Shown piece by piece: positions 1-13,600 of a stretch of 64,000 nt of DNA. How positions within the stretch are numbered: position 1 is the stretch's first letter; every line of letters starts with the position of its first letter. The notes under the pieces were generated by a model. The model was given only the letters and a program-made list of their open reading frames with translations, had not been told where the DNA came from and did no database searches. This DNA is from Stieleria magnilauensis. GTDB lineage: Bacteria; Planctomycetota; Planctomycetia; Pirellulales; Pirellulaceae. The position numbers and the translations under genes were made by a program. The DNA lies in NCBI GenBank assembly GCA_007753675.1, contig CP036432.1, positions 10,139,381 to 10,203,380 on the forward strand, written 5' to 3'.

Positions 1-1650
1 ATCTTCACCATCGGCAGCCGGAACCGCGGGCGGCGGCGGATCGCCCGAGGCCGCCGGCGGTGCGACTTCTCGCACCGTGTACGTGAAGGTATCAACGACA
101 TCGATCCCGTCGGCCTGCAATTGCGCGATCGTCGCACTGACCGTCGGGTCGTAACTGAAGCTGCCGTCGGGATACACGATCACACGCGCGCCGTATTGGC
201 TGAATCCGTCGAAGGAAGCTTCCAGGATCGTTCCGTTGCTGGCCGCGTCGGGATCGGTGTCGTTGGCCAAGACTCCGTTACTGGCGGGCACCTCGATCTT
301 CTGCGTCGCAACGGTCCAGAATCCGCGTTCGACTCCGTCGGTACCGGCGATCGGTGCATCGTCCACTCCGATCACTTCGATCCGTACCGTCGCGATCGAT
401 TCGGCGCCTCGTTCGTCGAGCACCACGTACTGGAACGTATCGATTGCCGTTTCGCCTTCGGCCAGTTCCGCGAACGCTCCGGATGGATCGTAGTCGAACG
501 TTCCGTCCGGCCGCAGCGTCACGAGTGCACCGCCGGCGCTGAACAGATCTGTCTGACTGGGGTCGATCAGCAACGGCGGCGGCGAATCGATGTCGCTATC
601 GTTGGCCAACAGACCATTGGCGGTCGTGGTCGTCAGCAAGCCGTCGGCCGAGACGCCGGCGTAAAAGTCGTCGACGGCGGTTGGGGCGTCATTGATCCCC
701 GTCACCAGCAACGTCACCCACTCGGTCGCCGAGTCGTCGAAACCATCGGTGACGCGAATCAAAAAGCTGTCGCTGGTGGTCTCACCGGGGCCCAAGGATT
801 GAATCCCGGGCGATCCGGATGCATCGTAGACGAACGTGCCGTCGGCGGCGATGATCACGGTGGCGCCCATTGAACTGGTCACCGTTTCTTGCACCATGCT
901 CAAAGCCGCATCGGCGGGCAAGCGGTCGACGTCGGTCGCCCCGACCAGCAACGATTCGAACGTCCCCCCGTCGATCTCGCCGTCTTCACTGATCGTGATC
1001 GACGTCGGTGCCGCCGTGGGAGCAAGATTGATGCGACTTTGCACCCAGATCTGTGCGACAGCGGTGTCGCTCAGCCCCGAAGGATCCGAGACCGTGTAAG
1101 TGATTTCGTCAAAGAGATGCTCACCGGCCGCAAGGTTGTCGAAAGCGGCCACCCCGGTCGGATCGTAAACGAAATCACCGTCAACCAGACCAATCGACGC
1201 ACCGCGCAGACTGGTGGGCGCGATCAATGTCACGGTCAATCGATCATTGACGTCGGGGTCGAAGTCGTTGACGATCAAGTCGGCCGGATTGATTGCGACG
1301 GGAACGCCGGCGCGGGTGTACAGCGTCGGCGTCAGCTCGGTCGCCAGATCGTCCACCGCGGTCGGACCAGCGTTCTCTCCGCTGATGGTCAGATAGACGG
1401 TGGCTGTTGCGGGTTGATTGCCGCTATCGCGCAGCGAGTACGTAAAACTGTCCGTGATCGTTTCGCCACTGGCAAGCGAATCAAACACGCTGCCGGGAGT
1501 GAACGTGAAGCTACCGTCCGGCGCCACGCTGACCACGCCGCCCCATCGTGTTTGTGGATCGAATGATTCGATCGCCGACACACCGGCCGCGTCGTTGGCA
1601 CGCAAGCCGTTTGCCGTGTCAACCGTTAGCACCGCCGATGCCGACGACGA
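1..1650 (-). repeat. Five VCBS/cadherin-tandem-like repeats at the visible C-terminal side of the giant gene
   Basis: Five units, about 290-320 bp each, repeat NDAPTAVDD-type starts, NGLLANDxD turns, xPDGSFxYDP strands and a DxFTYxV close. The last unit ends with VDTFTYTVREV followed by a proline-rich linker (GDPPPPAVPAADGED) at the window edge. VCBS-type repeats commonly precede anchoring regions in bacterial adhesins; the anchoring region itself is not visible. Confidence 0.8.
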
Positions 1651-4600
1651 ATAGTAGTCGGTGACGGCAACCGCAGCGGCCGAAGAGGGAATCTGCATGG
1701 CAAGTTGCAATTCGCCCGTCGTCGCTCCTTGGGACAAGTCCGCGACCGTGGCGGTCGCAAATCCGGCGGTCGGTGCGGTGGTTGCCGTGTAACCGAACGT
1801 CAGCTGATCCCCGGCACCCAAACCGTCGACAGCCGGATCGATCGCCGCCAACGTGATGGAATCCAATCCGGGAACAACCGAGACGCTCCACGTCGGGGGA
1901 ACGACCAGGTCGCTGACAGTGACGTCCGTCGGGATCGGAACCGAAATCGAATCGAGTCGTCGCGAGAGTTCCGCAGCACCGGTCGCCGTGATCACGTAGC
2001 GGTACTCGTTACCGATGGGCGTGACGCCGACTTGCAGCTCGGGCGCCACCGAGGAGTCGCACGTCCATGACACTTCGGTCGGTTGACTCTGGCGTCCGAG
2101 TGCGTCGATCGCGGAGAAGTACAGCGTGTGATCGCCGTCCGGGAACGGAGCTCCATTGATCGACTCGATGTCGGTCGGCGTCAGCGTGAACTCGCCCGCA
2201 TTCAGATAATCGTTCAGGTCGAACACGCGTCGGGTGAACGTGGGATCGGTGCTGACGATTGCGTTGGTGATCGCGTTTTCGGCGCGCAATTGGCCATGGA
2301 CGATCGGCGGCGTCAGCGTGCCCTGGTCGATCACGTCGAAGGTAAACGTCGGGGGCAGCAATTCGCCGCGCGTGAACACGAACGTTTGCTCGGTGATGTT
2401 CCCCGCCGGGTCTTCGCTCGTCACCAGGAACTCGTTCGCGCCGACTTCCAAATCGACGACGAAGAAGAACAACCCCGACGCATCGATCGTGGGCGTCTCG
2501 TTTTGCCCGCTCATCGTGACACGGCTTCCCGGTTCCGCCGTCCCGATCATGTTGACTTGGTTGTCGGTGGTGTGATTCGCTCGGACGCTGCTTCGATGGA
2601 ATTCGAGCATCTCCAGCGTGACCGCCTGCGGGGGTGTCGCATCGATGGTCAACACGAGCGGATCGGACGGTCCGGCACGATTGCCCGCGGCGTCTTCGAT
2701 GGTCGCCGTCAGGCTGTAGGTTCCCGAATCGAGTGTCGGCAACGTGTACTGGGCGACTCCGGTCGACAGGACTTCGCCGACGAAACTCCCGTCGGCAAAG
2801 AACTTGACCAGGGCGCCTCGCTCGGCGAACAAACGGACGGTCGGTTCGGTCTGGGCGGTCAGATTGTCAAACTGGTCGTGCCCCAGATCGTCGGACGTGA
2901 CCAAATCTGGCGGGGCTTCGATCGGTGGCCCCGTGCGGTCGAGATCAAACTGAAGCTCGGCGCTGGATTCATTGCCCGCCGCGTCGGTCGCGACCATTGA
3001 CAACAGATGGCGTCCGTCGGGCAACGTGTCACCGAACAGCAATTCCAGTCGTGCCAAGTCGATCGAAAGCAGGTCTTCGTTGAGCGCCGAGGTGATGTCG
3101 ATCGGCGCTCGACCGTCCAGCGATCCGACCAGTGACACCACATCGGAAGCGTCTCGGACCAGACCGCCGATCGTCGGATCTTGGGTGCGGGTGTCGGTGT
3201 CACTGCGTCCGGTGTCGTTGATCAGATCGATTTCGAAAATCGGTCCGTCTTGATCGACGAACACGACGTTCAGGTTGACCGTTGCAGTGTTGCCGGCCGG
3301 ATCGGTCGCCAGAACCTGCAACGCATTAGTGCCGGGCGTCAGCTGGACGCCTGCGATTTGAAACCGGTCAAACTCACCGGCCACGGTGAAGTTTGGTCGT
3401 CCGACCAGTTCCAGACGGGTGCCTCTTTCGGCCGTGCCGACGAGGGTGACCGACGAAGTCGTGGTATGGAACGGGCTGCCCAAATCGGCTCGTTGCTGCG
3501 CCGCGAGCAACCCGACGGTCGGTTTGATGAACGTGTCATCGAACGTGATGAATCGCGGCGCGGTAAAGAAACTGACGTTGCCGGCTGCGTCGATCGCTTG
3601 GGCGACAAATCGATGCCGCCCGCGTTCGCTATCGGCCGACAGTGTGACGATTCCGCCTGCATCGGCCCGGTCGACTTCGTCACCGTCGGCAAACAGAATG
3701 ACCTGGGCGTCCGCGGCATCGACACTGGTGACAAACGTCAGCGTCGGGCTGTTGGTGATCCCGTCGCCTGGAGTCCCCGAATCGCTTGCCGCGTCGAGTC
3801 GAAGCGGCGCGGGCGTGTCCGGTCGGGTCGTATCAAGGGTGAAAACAAGTTCGGCGAGTTCGGAGACATGACCGACCTGATCTGCGGCACGCATGCGGAC
3901 GCTGACTGAACCGTCATCGAGCCGATCACCGGCGATCGTTTCGAGCACGCTGCGATCGAGTGTGAATGCGTTGTCGCGCAACGATCCCAGCGTATTGACG
4001 AACGCACCGGCGTTGACGCTGACTTGGAAACTGGTGATGCGGCTCGCGTCGTCGACCCTGCCCGTCACGGTCGGATCCTTTGTCAAACGATCGCTCGCCG
4101 AAACCCCGCTATCGTTGGCCAGTTGCAATTCGATTTCCGGAGCCGACAGGTCGGGAGCGTCGTAGGTCGTCGACGCGTCCACCTCGATCGGATTGCCCGC
4201 CAAGTCCTCGGCGACCACACGAAATCGATTCAATCCGTCACGAAGTCGGACTCCGTCAAAGCGATAGCTGCCATCGGCTGCGGCGATGGTTTCGCCGATC
4301 GCCGTTTGCGAGTCCAAGCCTCGATACAGGAACACGGTTGCATCGGCTTCGGTCAACCCGCTGATCGATCCGGCGTCCGACCCCGCGCCCGGCAACGTGA
4401 TCTCCGACGTCAACGAATCGGGCGCTGTGGTGTCGAGGACCACCGTCAATGGGTCACTCTGTGTGCTGACGTTTCCCGCGACATCGGTGATCGTCGCGGT
4501 GATCTGGTGCGTACCCTCGCTGAGCCCCGTGAGCGTGACCTCGCCGGGCCCGTCGGGCAACATGAATTGCGCATGCGGGTTTCCATCGACCAACACATCG

Positions 4601-7600
4601 ACGGTCGATTGTTCGCTGACGTGCAGTCCAAAACTCAGCTTCGTCGTGCTGGTGATCGCGTCTTGATCCTCGCGTCCCAGATCAGAATCAGGCGACAGCG
4701 CCAGACGGGCTGGTGCGGCCGGCGCCGTCGTGTCCAGGACCAGACTGACCGATCGTCTTGCCGAGGCGTTGTCGTACAGGTCAACGGCCTGCAGCGTGAA
4801 CGTGACATCTCCATCGTCGAGCGGTTGGCCGATCGCGTTTTCAATGTCCGCCGTTGACAACGTAAACGTCGCCCCGGTCAATGAAGCGGTCACGTCTGCC
4901 GGACCGTAGGAGGCGGTTGTGGAATTCGCCGCCGAAACCACATTGACCGAGAGGAACAAACCGGCGATGGCCGACGCATCGTTGATCGCACCGGACAGCG
5001 TCGGTTGCGAAGTGACGGCGTCGTTGAAATACAGCCCGGTGTCGTCCGACAGCGTGACGGCGATTTCGGGCGCGTCGGATTCCAATCGCGGCCGGAACAG
5101 GTTGATGCTGCGCTGGCGAGTGTTGCCGAGTGAATCGGCCGACGAAACGGTCAGCACGTTAGGTCCGAACCGCAATGGAACCGCCGAAAGCGAGAACGCA
5201 CCGCCGGCATCCGCGGTCGTCTCGATCGCCGTTCCGGTCAACCGGACCACCGCTCCGGGTTCGGTCGTGCCGATCAGAGTGACCGAATCGAGATCCGTGG
5301 TTTGATCGCCGATCACGCCGGTATCGCTGGCCGGGTCGAGATCCAGCGAATCGATCTGCGGCGCCGTCGTGTCGACGGTGAGGGTCAGCGTACCGGTGAC
5401 CGGGCTGCGATTGCCGGTCGGATCTTCGGCGGTGGCGGAAAACGTAAAGGTTCCGTCGCCGAGACCTGTCAAATTGAGCGGGAAATCGACGGGGCTTGCG
5501 GCCACACCGAGTGCGATTTCTTGATCGCCACGGTACAGACGAACGATGCTGCCGGTTTCCCCCTCGCTACGAATCATCACGTTGGGATCGCCGACCGTCA
5601 CGCCCGACACCTCGCTGCCGTCGGCCTGCACCAGCACCGGCGTCGTCGGAACGGGAGGCGCCGTGTCGTCGATCGTCAATTCCACATCCTCCGGATCCGA
5701 AACGTTCCCGAATCGGTCGGTCGCGACGAGCGTGATGACATGATCACCTTCACCAAAGGCCTGGCCGGCGCGGGCGAAAAGATCCGCCAAAGGGAACCGG
5801 AACGACTTGTCGGCCGAAAGTTCATCGACCATTTCGACGTCCGCGGATCCGTTGATCGACATCAACAGGGAGCTGACGTCACTGACATCGTTGATGACCA
5901 GCGAGAACTCGGCGTTGCTTTGGTAGGATTCGACCAACGGCAGCGCGTTGTTCGGCAACGTGACGGCGGCGATGATCTGCGGCGCGACAAAATCGGTCGT
6001 CAGGGTCAGCCGATTACGCCAAGCGACAAAATCATGCCGATCGATGATCCCTTCACCGGTCAAATCGCGGTGCCGGACATACCGACTTGAATCGGCATTG
6101 GAGTTCAGACTGTTGCGGATGTCGCGCCAATCTTCCACTTCGACTTCGTTGTTGCCGTTGACGTCGCTGAGCAACCGATGGAACGGCAGCGGAAAATAAT
6201 CCCCGCCGAACTCGGGACCGGTCGCCAACGTCTGCAGTCGATTCGCGGCGCTGGCGATCCCCGCCGTTCGAAGTGCGAGGTAATACTGTTTGTCTTGCTG
6301 AATCAGTCCGTCAACGTCCAAGTTCAGCTGGAATGTCCCCGAGTCGTAGGTGTAACGCGACGGATCCAGACGAATCTGATGACCGTCAATGTCGATGATA
6401 AAAATGTCCGCGGCGGGGTCGATGATCCAGGCGTCTTGATTGAACGTGACCGTCAAGGTGTGAATCAGCGAGCGTTGGACTTCGCCGCGGTTGACGACAA
6501 AATCGACGACGGACATCGGTTCAACAATCACGGACTCGACATCCAAATCCAGCGATTCAGTTTTGACGACCGGATCGGCAGTTTGATCGGTCGCGGTGAC
6601 CTGGACTTCTAACTTGGCTTGCCCCGACCATCCGGCGGCGGGGATCAAACTCAACGCGTCCAGTTCATCCGGTCGCAAGCGATAGTGACCGTCGGCGACA
6701 CGTGTTCCACCGCTGAGGGTCGCCCCCTGAGGCAGCGACTGAATCGTGATCATCACTTCTTCGCTGCCATCGATATCCATCGCGGCCGCATCGATCGACA
6801 GCGGCAATTCGGTGTCCTGGGGTCCCGATGTCCTCTCAGTCGTCAGCAGCGGGTCATCGGTGATCGGCGCGACCGTCAGACTGACAAACGCCTCGCCGGA
6901 AACAAACCCGTCGAGATCCTTGACCGTGTAAGTGAACGAATCGTTTCCGGAGTAGTCCAAATCGGGTGCGTAGGTCACATGACCGCTGCCGGGCGTGACG
7001 AAGAGCTGTCCGTGCGAGGGGCCGGACATGATGGTCAGCGTCGACGGATCCAACAACGATTCGTTGTCGACGTCGTTGGCCAGCACGTCGAAGATCACTG
7101 GCACGTCTTCGTCGGTCGTCACCAAGTCGGTGTTCGCCACGGGGGCGCGCAACTGGCCGGTGACCAGGAACACGTTGTCGATTTTGACCTCGCTGTGAGT
7201 TTCGGCGAATCCCAACAGATCGAACGAAAGCACGGCAAGGGTCCCCGCCGGGATCGCGGTCAAATCAATTTGCACCAGCAAGCGATCCCCCGAAACCGTT
7301 CCACCCAGATCGGCGGACGGATCGACGGAATCGGCGTCGCCCACCGTTACCGACGAAGCTGATGTGTACGTTCCGTCGGAGGCGATGTTGAGCAGTGCGT
7401 CGCTGTTACCGATGGCCAGTTGACCGGCCAGCGGCGCCAGGGACGTCGCGTCCAACAAGGCGACTTCGAAAGCATCGGGCGTTCGCGCATCGGTCGCGGC
7501 AAGGGTCAAACCCGTCACGGTGAAACGCAGGATCGATGCATCACCCGGGACAAAGAACGCTTGCCGCACAGACGTCCGCTCACCAAGCGTCTCGTGAAGG

Positions 7601-10600
7601 GTTGCGGTCCCATCGTCAAACGAAACGTCTCCACCGACGCTCCATTGGTCGCCCGCGGCATCGAACAGTCCGTTGCGGATGGCAAACGCCGCGCCGTCGG
7701 TCGGTGCCAGCGAGATCGGAATCAGCGTCGGCGGATCGACCTCGGGCACGGGTTCCGGCGCCGGTGTGATGCGCGTGTCGGTTCCCGTCGACGGATCGAC
7801 CGGAGTTTCCATCGTGGGCGGCGTTCCCGAGACCGGATCCGGCTGGAAAATCGGAAACAGCGGATCGGTCACGAATCGGTCAGTCAGTGCCAAGGCGGCG
7901 AAATCGGACGTGAACCCGAAGTTGGCGGCCAACAACTGGGAATCCGCGACGGTGATCGCACCATCGGAATCAAAATCTGCGTGCGGGTTGTATTCCAGAT
8001 CGCCGACAAAGGTGCCAAACGACTCGAAGATCAATTCGCTGTCGAGACCATCGACGGCGCCGTCGCGGTTGATGTCACCGACGACATCCAGGAACAGTTG
8101 GTAACGCCCGTCGTCGTCGTCTGACGCTCCGCGGACGTCCAGCACATACTGATCGGCGCGATCGATCGCGAACAACGCGACGGTACGGTCTTCGTCGACG
8201 CTCCGTGCGATCGGTGAAAGCCCGGCGATGCTCGGTGTTCCGGCAACAAACGGACTGCGATACCTTTCCACCATCGCCCGCACCCAGACGACTTGTTCGC
8301 CGGTCGAACGCAACTGGTCTTGATCGATCGTAAAGGCATACTGATGTGTCTGCCCGGCTTCGAGTTCGTTGATGATTTCGGCGCCGCTGAAATCGATCGC
8401 CCGGCCGAGATCACCGGTCAGGGGAAGCCCTCTGGGGTAAGAAGTGTTTTCGCCACCGATGCCGGTCGCCACCGTCAACGCGCCACCGCTGCGCGACTCG
8501 TAACCGTAGCGATGCAGGGAGACGGGTGGATCTCCGGTCGGCGGCACTGCGACCGCGGCGACTTCGATCAGCCGACCGGCGTCGTCATAGACGTAGTGCA
8601 AGTCGCCGAGACTGGAAAGCCCGGCCGGCAGTCGGATCGATTCCACACGCCCGGCATCGTCGGTGACGATCGGAATGAACGTCCCGTCGGAAAAACTGAT
8701 CCCGCTGTCGCTGAAGTGCCAAACGTCACCGTCGGGCCAAACCTGCCGCGCCAAGCGACCGTTTCCGTCCAGCACGTCGACTTTCCCGCTGGGGTACGTC
8801 AACCGATAGGCCTGGTCGCCCAACACGTCGTTCGCCGGATGATAGGGCTGGCCGGTTTCCTGGTCATAGTAGCGATTGCCACCGGCGACGAGCAATCGAT
8901 CGAGTGATTCAAGTGCAAAGTCGACGCCATCATCGGCCACCCAGTTCGGCCGGTAGAACACGAGCGTGTCGTTCTGGTCGAACGGCTGAACGGCAACCGG
9001 TTCGAACGTGAATCCCCCGCGGGTCCCGTCGGGCAAATCCAGATAAACGCGGTCACCGGCGGACAGCGCGGAATAAATACCGATCGATTCGAGGGCGATC
9101 GGATCGCTGCCACCGGCGCGTTGCTGCGGCGTGATACCGAGCTGCAATCGAGTTTCGCCGAACGTGAAACGCCAACCGTCGCCGAGTCGTCCGGTCACGT
9201 TTTGCGCGAGTGAATCGTACTGTCGGGCGAACTCAAACGTTTTCCCGCCCACGACGATCGTCGCATCGACGTCCGTGCGGACAAAGGCGTCGGTTTTCAG
9301 CGCCGAATTGATGGCCAGATCGATCGTCGTTTCGCTGCCTCGGCCGCTGATGTCGCGTGCCGACAGCCGCAGCGTGTAAATGCCGTTGGCAATCGTGGCC
9401 GGATCAATCGTCGTCAACACGAATCCGTCGCCGGTCGATTCGCCTTCGACCAGCGGGCGGAAGTCATTCGAACCGCGTGATGCGATCTCCAGTACCCAGT
9501 TGTCGAGATTGACGTCGACGACCGACGCGATCAGATCGAGCGGTTCGGTCGCCGTCGTCACGCCACCGAACGAGAGCGCCAGTTGAGGAGGAGTCTTGTC
9601 GGCGGAATCCCGTACACGAAGGGTTTCGGTGGTCGAACCGACAAACCCGTCCACATCCGTGGCGGTCGCGACCAGCGTTTGTTTCCCGGGAACTCCGGCG
9701 ACGATCTCGCCTCGTCCGTTGGCATCCAACGCGACCGGCACGCCGTCCAGCGTCAGCCCCAGCGAATCAATCGGCGCGAAGCCATCGGCGATCACGTCCA
9801 CCCGTACGGTTTGCCCGGGCAATGCGGGGAAACTGGGTGTGGTGACGATGCGGACGTCGGGCAACTGCGGTGTCGCGACCGAATCGATCACGATGGTGTG
9901 CTTGGTTTCGGCCAGACCGTCACTGGCACGGGCGTCGATGATCGTGCGTCCGAGTTGTCCAGGGTTCGGCACCCAAGTGATTCGTCCGGTGGCCGGATCG
10001 AGTTGCGCGCCAGTGGGCAAACCGTACGCCGAGAAGGTCAACGTGTCATCGAGATCGGGATCGGTTCCGGCGATCGAGAAATCGAGCAAGTTACCCACCA
10101 CGACCTGGTGATGGCGACTCTCAATGACCGGCGCGCGATTGACGTTTTCGACCACGATCGGGACGGTGATCGAATCCGATGCGGATTCGGAATCGGTCAA
10201 CGTAAACGTGACGTGGTACGTCCCCGCTTGGTCGTACCGCGGTTGCCATCGAAACACTCCGGTGCTGGCGTCAAAGAGTGCACCGTCGGGAACATCGCTG
10301 GCGGTCAATTCGAGGGATCCGCCGTCAAAGTCCGCGCCGGTGACTTGGAACTGTGCAAAAACCCCTTCCCGAGCGTATTGGGCGGCGGGGAAGGCCAGTC
10401 GCGGGGCGCGATTGACGGCGCCGACGGTGATCGCAAACGGTTTCGCGTCCGAACCTGATCCGTCGGTGGCGACGACCTGGATCGCATACGAACCGGCGTC
10501 GTTGAACGTCGGCGACCATTGCAATCGTCCCGTTGCGGGATCCAGTGTCGCGCCGGCGGGCAGATCATCGGCGAAAAATCGAATGGTATCGTTGTCCGGG

Positions 10601-13600
10601 TCCGTTGCGGAGAAATCGACCGACAGCGTCTCGCCTTCGTCGACGCTCGCATCGGCGGGAACGGTTAAGGTGGGCGCGGTGTTGGTACCGCGAACCGTGA
10701 TCACGAAGGACTGCGACGAGGTGAGCGACCGCGCAAGATCCCCGTTGCCTTCATCGGTCACCGTGACGGTGACGTTGTAGATTCCCAAATCGGCGGCCGT
10801 CGGGTCCCAATTCAAAAGTGCTTCACCATAGCGGGCTCCATCAACCAGACGAGCTTCAACCGGCAGCCCACTCATCGCGTAGGTGAGCGGTTCCTGATCC
10901 AGATCGCTCGACTGCAACGGCAGACGCAACAGTTCGCCCGGCAAGACCACCAACGAAGACACGGGTGCGAGAACCGGCGGATCGTTGGCCGATTCCACGG
11001 TGACGACGAAATCATATTGCACGGTTTCGATTCGACCGCGTCCGTGTCCGTTTCCGTCGTCGCTGGCGATCAACGAAAGCGTGTAGTTGCCCCGGTCGCC
11101 CGTTCCCGGTGCGAAGTGGAACGATCCGGTCCCGTTGCCGTTGTCGGTAAAGGAAACGAAATCGGGCAGCGGCAATCCCGGAAATCCGTTGGCGGCTTCG
11201 AGCGTGATGTTGTCACCATCGGGATCGGCCACCGAGACCGGGATGTCGACCATGCCACCGCGGCCGAGCGTCAGGTTACTGATCGGATCGATGATCGGTC
11301 GCTGATTGATGTCGCGGACGGAGATCGGAACGCGTGATGAAATCGTGATCGGATCGCTGACGCCGTCGCCGTCATCGGTCGCTTCGAACAAGACGCTGTA
11401 GTCCCCGGACTGGTCGTAGCGCGGCGTCCAGGTGAGTGTCGCCGTTTCGCTGTCGAACGTCGCTCCGTCGGGCAGTCCGGTGACGCGGTAGGCGATCGGC
11501 GAAACGAGGCCCGGCGGGTCGAGTGTGCCGTCTCCCAAACGAACCGGTAACTCAAAATCGGGATGATCGGGGTCAAAGGCGAACGACGTGATGACCAGCG
11601 TCTGGCCTTCTTCGACCGACCAACCTTGCATCGCGTCAAAGCTGGGCGCGCCGTTGGCGTTGATCACCGTCACGTCGATTTGGCCGTCGACTGATTGACC
11701 ACCCGCTGTCACGGTCACGGGAATCGATAGCGCCGGTGGAACATCAAACCCGACGGTCCAACGGAGTGTTCCGTCGCGCGAATCCAACGTGGCACCGCTC
11801 GGCAGGTCCGCGCTGGTAAACAGCAACCGGTCTCCGTCGGGATCCGACGCACCGATGCGATAGGTCCACTGGTCGCCCTGACGCAAAGTGAATTCTGGAA
11901 TCGGGTCCAAAACCGGCGGCCGATCGGCTTGACCGACCAGCAAGTCAAACGCATGCCGCGTGATGCTGATCCCATCGGTCGCGACCAACGTGACATCTCG
12001 ATAGACGCCTGCGGCGTTTTCGCCCGGTGTCCACCAAAGCGTTTTGGACGCCGGATCGAAGAACGCACCCGGCGGAAGGTTGTCGGCCCAGACATCGACC
12101 GGATCGTCTTCGCGATCGTCGATCTCCACGATGATTTGCAACGTCTCGTTCTCGATCATCCGAGCGTCAGCCGGCGGCTGGACGAATTCCGGTGCCCGGT
12201 TTCCACCGGTGACGCGAACCGTCCATGTTTGGGATGTGAATCCGCCGCGTGAATCGAACGCGTACAACACGACATCGTTCTGCTCGGCGACCCCAACCGT
12301 CGGGGTCCAGGCAACAAGTCCCGTCTCAGGATCCACCGTCATGCCGTCGGGTCCGCGTTGCAGCAGGTACGCGACCGCGACACCGTCCGGGTCGACCGCA
12401 TCGGCGTCGTACGAATAGGGCTGGTCGACGGTCGCGAATGTCACCGGATCGGTTTCGAAATCGGGCCTCAAATTCGGCGACGCGGTGGCCAGGAATCCGG
12501 GAACGAAATCGGCAGCGACGTTGTTCGGTGAGAGCAACCGAATCGTCTTGGCCGTCGTCGATTCGCCCGGACGCAGGTGAACGCCGTCGGGGACGTTGGC
12601 GGTCAAGTCAAACAGCCATCGTCCATCGGGACCCGGGATCGCCGGTTGACCGGGAACCGCGCCGCCGGCAGAAACGTCTCCGCCGGCCGGATCGAGAACC
12701 AGACTCATCGGCAACAACAAGTCATAGTCACCGCTGTTGCGGATTTCGACCTCGTACGTCAGCGCTTGGGTCTGACGATCGAAGCGTGTTCCGGTCAGCG
12801 TGATGTCGACGTCCGCGGAGAATTCGCTGACCGTGGTGAAGTGGACTTCGTAACCCGCCGGCAGCGAGAACCCGCCCACACTTTCGATCCCTTTGCCGAT
12901 GTACAGCGTGTGCTCCCCGGCAGAGAATCCTTGCACAAACAGATAGGCCGTTTGCGACGCCTCGTGGTAGCGGACTTCGGTGATGACCGGTTGTTGATCC
13001 TCGGGCAGGGCCGCATCACCGCGGATGGCGTAGTTTCCCGGATTGAGAACCGACTCGATCTCCGTGCCCAAACCCGTGAACATCTCTTCGCTGAACGTCA
13101 CACTGACAAGACCCAGCGGCAGCGCGACGACGGTTTGTTCGGCTGGATGGGTCGCGACGACTTCGGGGATCGCGATCGGGCTGATCACATCGACTTGTTC
13201 GGACTGGGTGATCAGAACGCGTCCGTCGCTGGTCGTCGCAACGACGTCGCCGCGGGTGCCGCCGGTGGCGACCGCGACCCGACGCAGCGTCGCCATGTCG
13301 ACCATCGTCAGCTCGCTGTTTTCGCCCGTGGCGACCGATTGGCCGAAACCGGTGTTCCCCGTGTTGTGGGAAACGAACATCAACCCTTCCAGTGACGTTT
13401 CAGTTTGTCCGAAGGCGATCGAATCGATCGGGGTTTCAAAGGAGAGCACCGTTTCGGCGCGTCCGAGCGGATTGAACCGCACCACCGCGTCTCGCTCGGG
13501 CCACTGCACGCCATAGAGTGTTCCGTCACCGGCGAACGCCAAACTGCCGACTCGCAAGTCCAAGTCACGACTGAGTCGTTTGAAGGTGCCGGTGTCGGGA

